DNA from: an uncultured Mailhella sp.
Lineage (GTDB): Bacteria > Desulfobacterota > Desulfovibrionia > Desulfovibrionales > Desulfovibrionaceae
NCBI GenBank assembly: GCA_905192935.1
Contig: CAJJMX010000023.1
Span: 1-13,807 of the forward strand
DNA length: 13,807 nucleotides
Reading direction: 5' to 3'
Shown here: positions 12,120 through 13,807 of the stretch, one piece after another
Layout of the letters: every line of letters starts with the position of its first letter
Numbering within the stretch: position 1 is the first letter of the stretch
Program-made: the position numbers and the translations under genes
Notes under the pieces: model-generated
Seen by the model: the letters and a program-made list of their open reading frames with translations, nothing else
What the model was told of the DNA's origin: nothing
Databases searched by the model: none

Positions 12120-13807
12120 TCATTGAGAAAGCTCTTCCTCTGTCTTGCCAACTCCCTTCCTGAAGTAAATCATTGCCGTTACTCCAAACACATAGGCGAG
12201 ACTGACGGCGTAAGCTATGGTTGTTTCCTTGAACATCGCCCAGAGCAGCACTATGGCACCGACAACGGCTGCCGCCGATTCCCATCGCTGCAGAGGCTTG
12301 AAAAGATAGGCGCTGAGTCCTCCGGCTCCGAGCACAAGCATCAGTACTCCCACCAGGAAAAAGAACAGCGTATACCACGGACTGGAAGACGTCTGTCCGA
12401 GCATGATTTCAGGAGAGCTGACCAGCAAAAACGGCAGGAAAAAGCCTACGCCGCCGATTTTTGCCGCCTCTACGGCCGTTTTCATATACTTGCTTTCAGC
12501 AAGCGCTGCGGCGGGAATGGCCGTTGCCGCCACGGGAGGCGTGATTCCCGAAAACACGGCGAAGAAAAACACAAACATATGAGCGGAAAAAGGTTCCACC
12601 CCAAGCTTCACCAGTGTGGGCAGACCGACCATGGCCACCATAAGGTATGCCGCAATGGTGGGAACCCCCATCCCCAGAATGATGCACACGACTGCCGTTA
12701 TGAGCAGGGCAACGATCATGCTGTCTCCGCTGAGCATGGCTATGATTCCGGGAAGCCTCATTCCCAGTCCCGTTTTGGTCATGGTGGTGATGACCGGGCC
12801 TAGCACTGCACAGGTTACGGCGATTTTCGCACCGGTCACAGCGCTTTCACGGATAGCCGGTATGAATATTTCCAGCAGGGAAGACAGTCGATTCTGCCTC
12901 CAGATGTTCCATATGCCGCAGACGACCAGCAGCAGGATGGCCCAGAAGATGGTGAACATGGGGGAATATCCCATGAACAGCATGGCAATGATCAGAGCCA
13001 GCGGTCCAAGGAAAAGCGGAGCTTCCCTCATGAGTTCCATGGCACTGTAGCACTCCATGGAAAAATTCGAGCCCAGCCCAAGCCTCTTGGCCTGAAACTG
13101 CACGTAAAGACCCACACCGAGAAAATACAGCAGGGCAGGCAGCAGTGCGGCCTGAAGTACCTCTACATAAGGAACATGCGCCATCTCCGCGAGAACAAAG
13201 GCCGTGACACCCATGACTGGCGGCATGATCTGACCTCCGGTGGAAGCTGCGGCTTCAATGGCTCCGGCCATGTACGGAGGGTAACCGGCTCTTTTCATCA
13301 GGGGAATGGTATACGTTCCCGTGGCGACGACATTGGCCATGGCACTTCCCGTGACCGAGCCCATGAGCGCACTTGACACTACCGACGAAATGGCAGGTCC
13401 ACCGGCCAGCTTGCAGCCGGCCATCATGCCTATTTTATTGAAAAAGCTTGAAGCACCTGTGGCTCCGAGAAAAGAGCCGAACAAAACGAACAGGAAAATA
13501 TAATTGGCACTGACTCCAAGTGTTGAACCGTATATGCCGCCCTCGAAACTCATGACATACGCATTGATGAGTTCCTGATAGCTGATGTTCGGAGCCCGCA
13601 GAGGTCCAGGCAGAGCATAGCCGAACAAGGCGTAGGCGATAAAAAGAAGCGCAACCAGAGGAAAAGTTATTCCAAAGCCCCTTCGGCAGGCCTCAACGGT
13701 CAGTCCTATGATCAATGTACCTACTATAAGATCCTGCGTATTCAGAGCGAAAATCGGTGACCGTAAAAGTTCAAGTTCGTCATATTCAACAAAAATATAG
13801 CCCGTAG
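12120..13807 (-). CDS. TRAP transporter fused permease, TAXI type (5' end outside window)
   Basis: This is a sodium-dependent secondary transporter subunit in the cytoplasmic membrane that works with a periplasmic TAXI-type binding protein (not in the window). The frame stays open to the right edge. Beyond the first possible start, a TTG at 13715, 30 more in-frame codons include ALNTQDLIVGT directly before LIIGLTVEACRRGFG, the conserved link between the 4-helix DctQ-like part and the 12-helix DctM-like part of fused TRAP permeases. The TTG is therefore internal and the gene is cut by the window. DctM-like signatures are SVTGSAMANVVATGT, STGGQIMPPVMG, GMGVPTIAAYLM and FSGITPPVAATA. About 15 hydrophobic helices are visible, with an extra helical block after PEIML near the C-terminus. 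Substrates of such transporters are mostly organic acids, amino acids or sulfonates; this one cannot be named. Confidence 0.92.
   Translation of the reverse strand, partial: TGYIFVEYDELELLRSPIFALNTQDLIVGTLIIGLTVEACRRGFGITFPLVALLFIAYALFGYALPGPLRAPNISYQELINAYVMSFEGGIYGSTLGVSANYIFLFVLFGSFLGATGASSFFNKIGMMAGCKLAGGPAISSVVSSALMGSVTGSAMANVVATGTYTIPLMKRAGYPPYMAGAIEAAASTGGQIMPPVMGVTAFVLAEMAHVPYVEVLQAALLPALLYFLGVGLYVQFQAKRLGLGSNFSMECYSAMELMREAPLFLGPLALIIAMLFMGYSPMFTIFWAILLLVVCGIWNIWRQNRLSSLLEIFIPAIRESAVTGAKIAVTCAVLGPVITTMTKTGLGMRLPGIIAMLSGDSMIVALLITAVVCIILGMGVPTIAAYLMVAMVGLPTLVKLGVEPFSAHMFVFFFAVFSGITPPVAATAIPAAALAESKYMKTAVEAAKIGGVGFFLPFLLVSSPEIMLGQTSSSPWYTLFFFLVGVLMLVLGAGGLSAYLFKPLQRWESAAAVVGAIVLLWAMFKETTIAYAVSLAYVFGVTAMIYFRKGVGKTEEELSQ

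Noticed and set aside
13713..13715. TTG as the start codon of the TRAP permease
   Set aside because: Thirty further in-frame codons reach the window edge and encode the conserved fused-TRAP linker, so the true start lies outside the window.

Overview
The window looks like a chromosomal segment of a GC-rich, anaerobic, probably Desulfovibrionaceae-like bacterium (Desulfovibrio/Bilophila type). I infer this from the very long PEP-synthase-like enzyme, the AprA-like flavoprotein and the TRAP transporter; no phylogenetic marker in the window settles it.

Left part (1-5283). After the possible tail of a gene entering from the left edge and a plus-strand hairpin, the minus strand carries a likely two-gene operon. 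It consists of a type I glyceraldehyde-3-phosphate dehydrogenase (3816-4823) followed 65 bp later by a 1152-residue phosphoenolpyruvate synthase-like enzyme (292-3750). Several stacked GC-rich hairpins follow, the last with a T-run on the minus strand. Together the two enzymes suit pyruvate-to-triose (gluconeogenic) flux. The 460-bp divergent intergenic region holds two arrays of 7-mers resembling PhoB half-sites at exact 11-bp spacing, both pointing toward gap. It also holds a perfect 12-bp hairpin and a possible 23-codon leader ORF.

Middle part (5284-7312). On the plus strand there is a PhoB-type response regulator and, 3 bp later, a PhoR-like PAS histidine kinase with no visible membrane segment. 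A tRNA-Thr(CGT) gene follows, with its own promoter and terminator. The arrangement suggests that the PhoB-like regulator controls the divergent gap-pps operon, which would be an unusual Pho target.

Right part (7313-13807). Base composition drops sharply just after the tRNA, most strongly in a LysR regulator gene. In transcription order on the minus strand, starting from the right edge, come a TAXI-type fused TRAP permease (5' end outside the window), an AprA/fumarate-reductase-like FAD flavoprotein, a GltD-like flavoprotein with iron-sulfur motifs at both ends, and the LysR regulator. I read this as an import-and-redox module. The TRAP permease would bring in an organic acid or sulfonate-like anion, the FAD enzyme would oxidise or reduce it, the GltD-like protein would link it to NAD(P)H or ferredoxin, and the LysR protein would regulate the set. 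The substrate is unknown. The layout resembles the tricarballylate tcuRABC logic but uses different protein families. Large open frames opposite these genes are antisense shadows.
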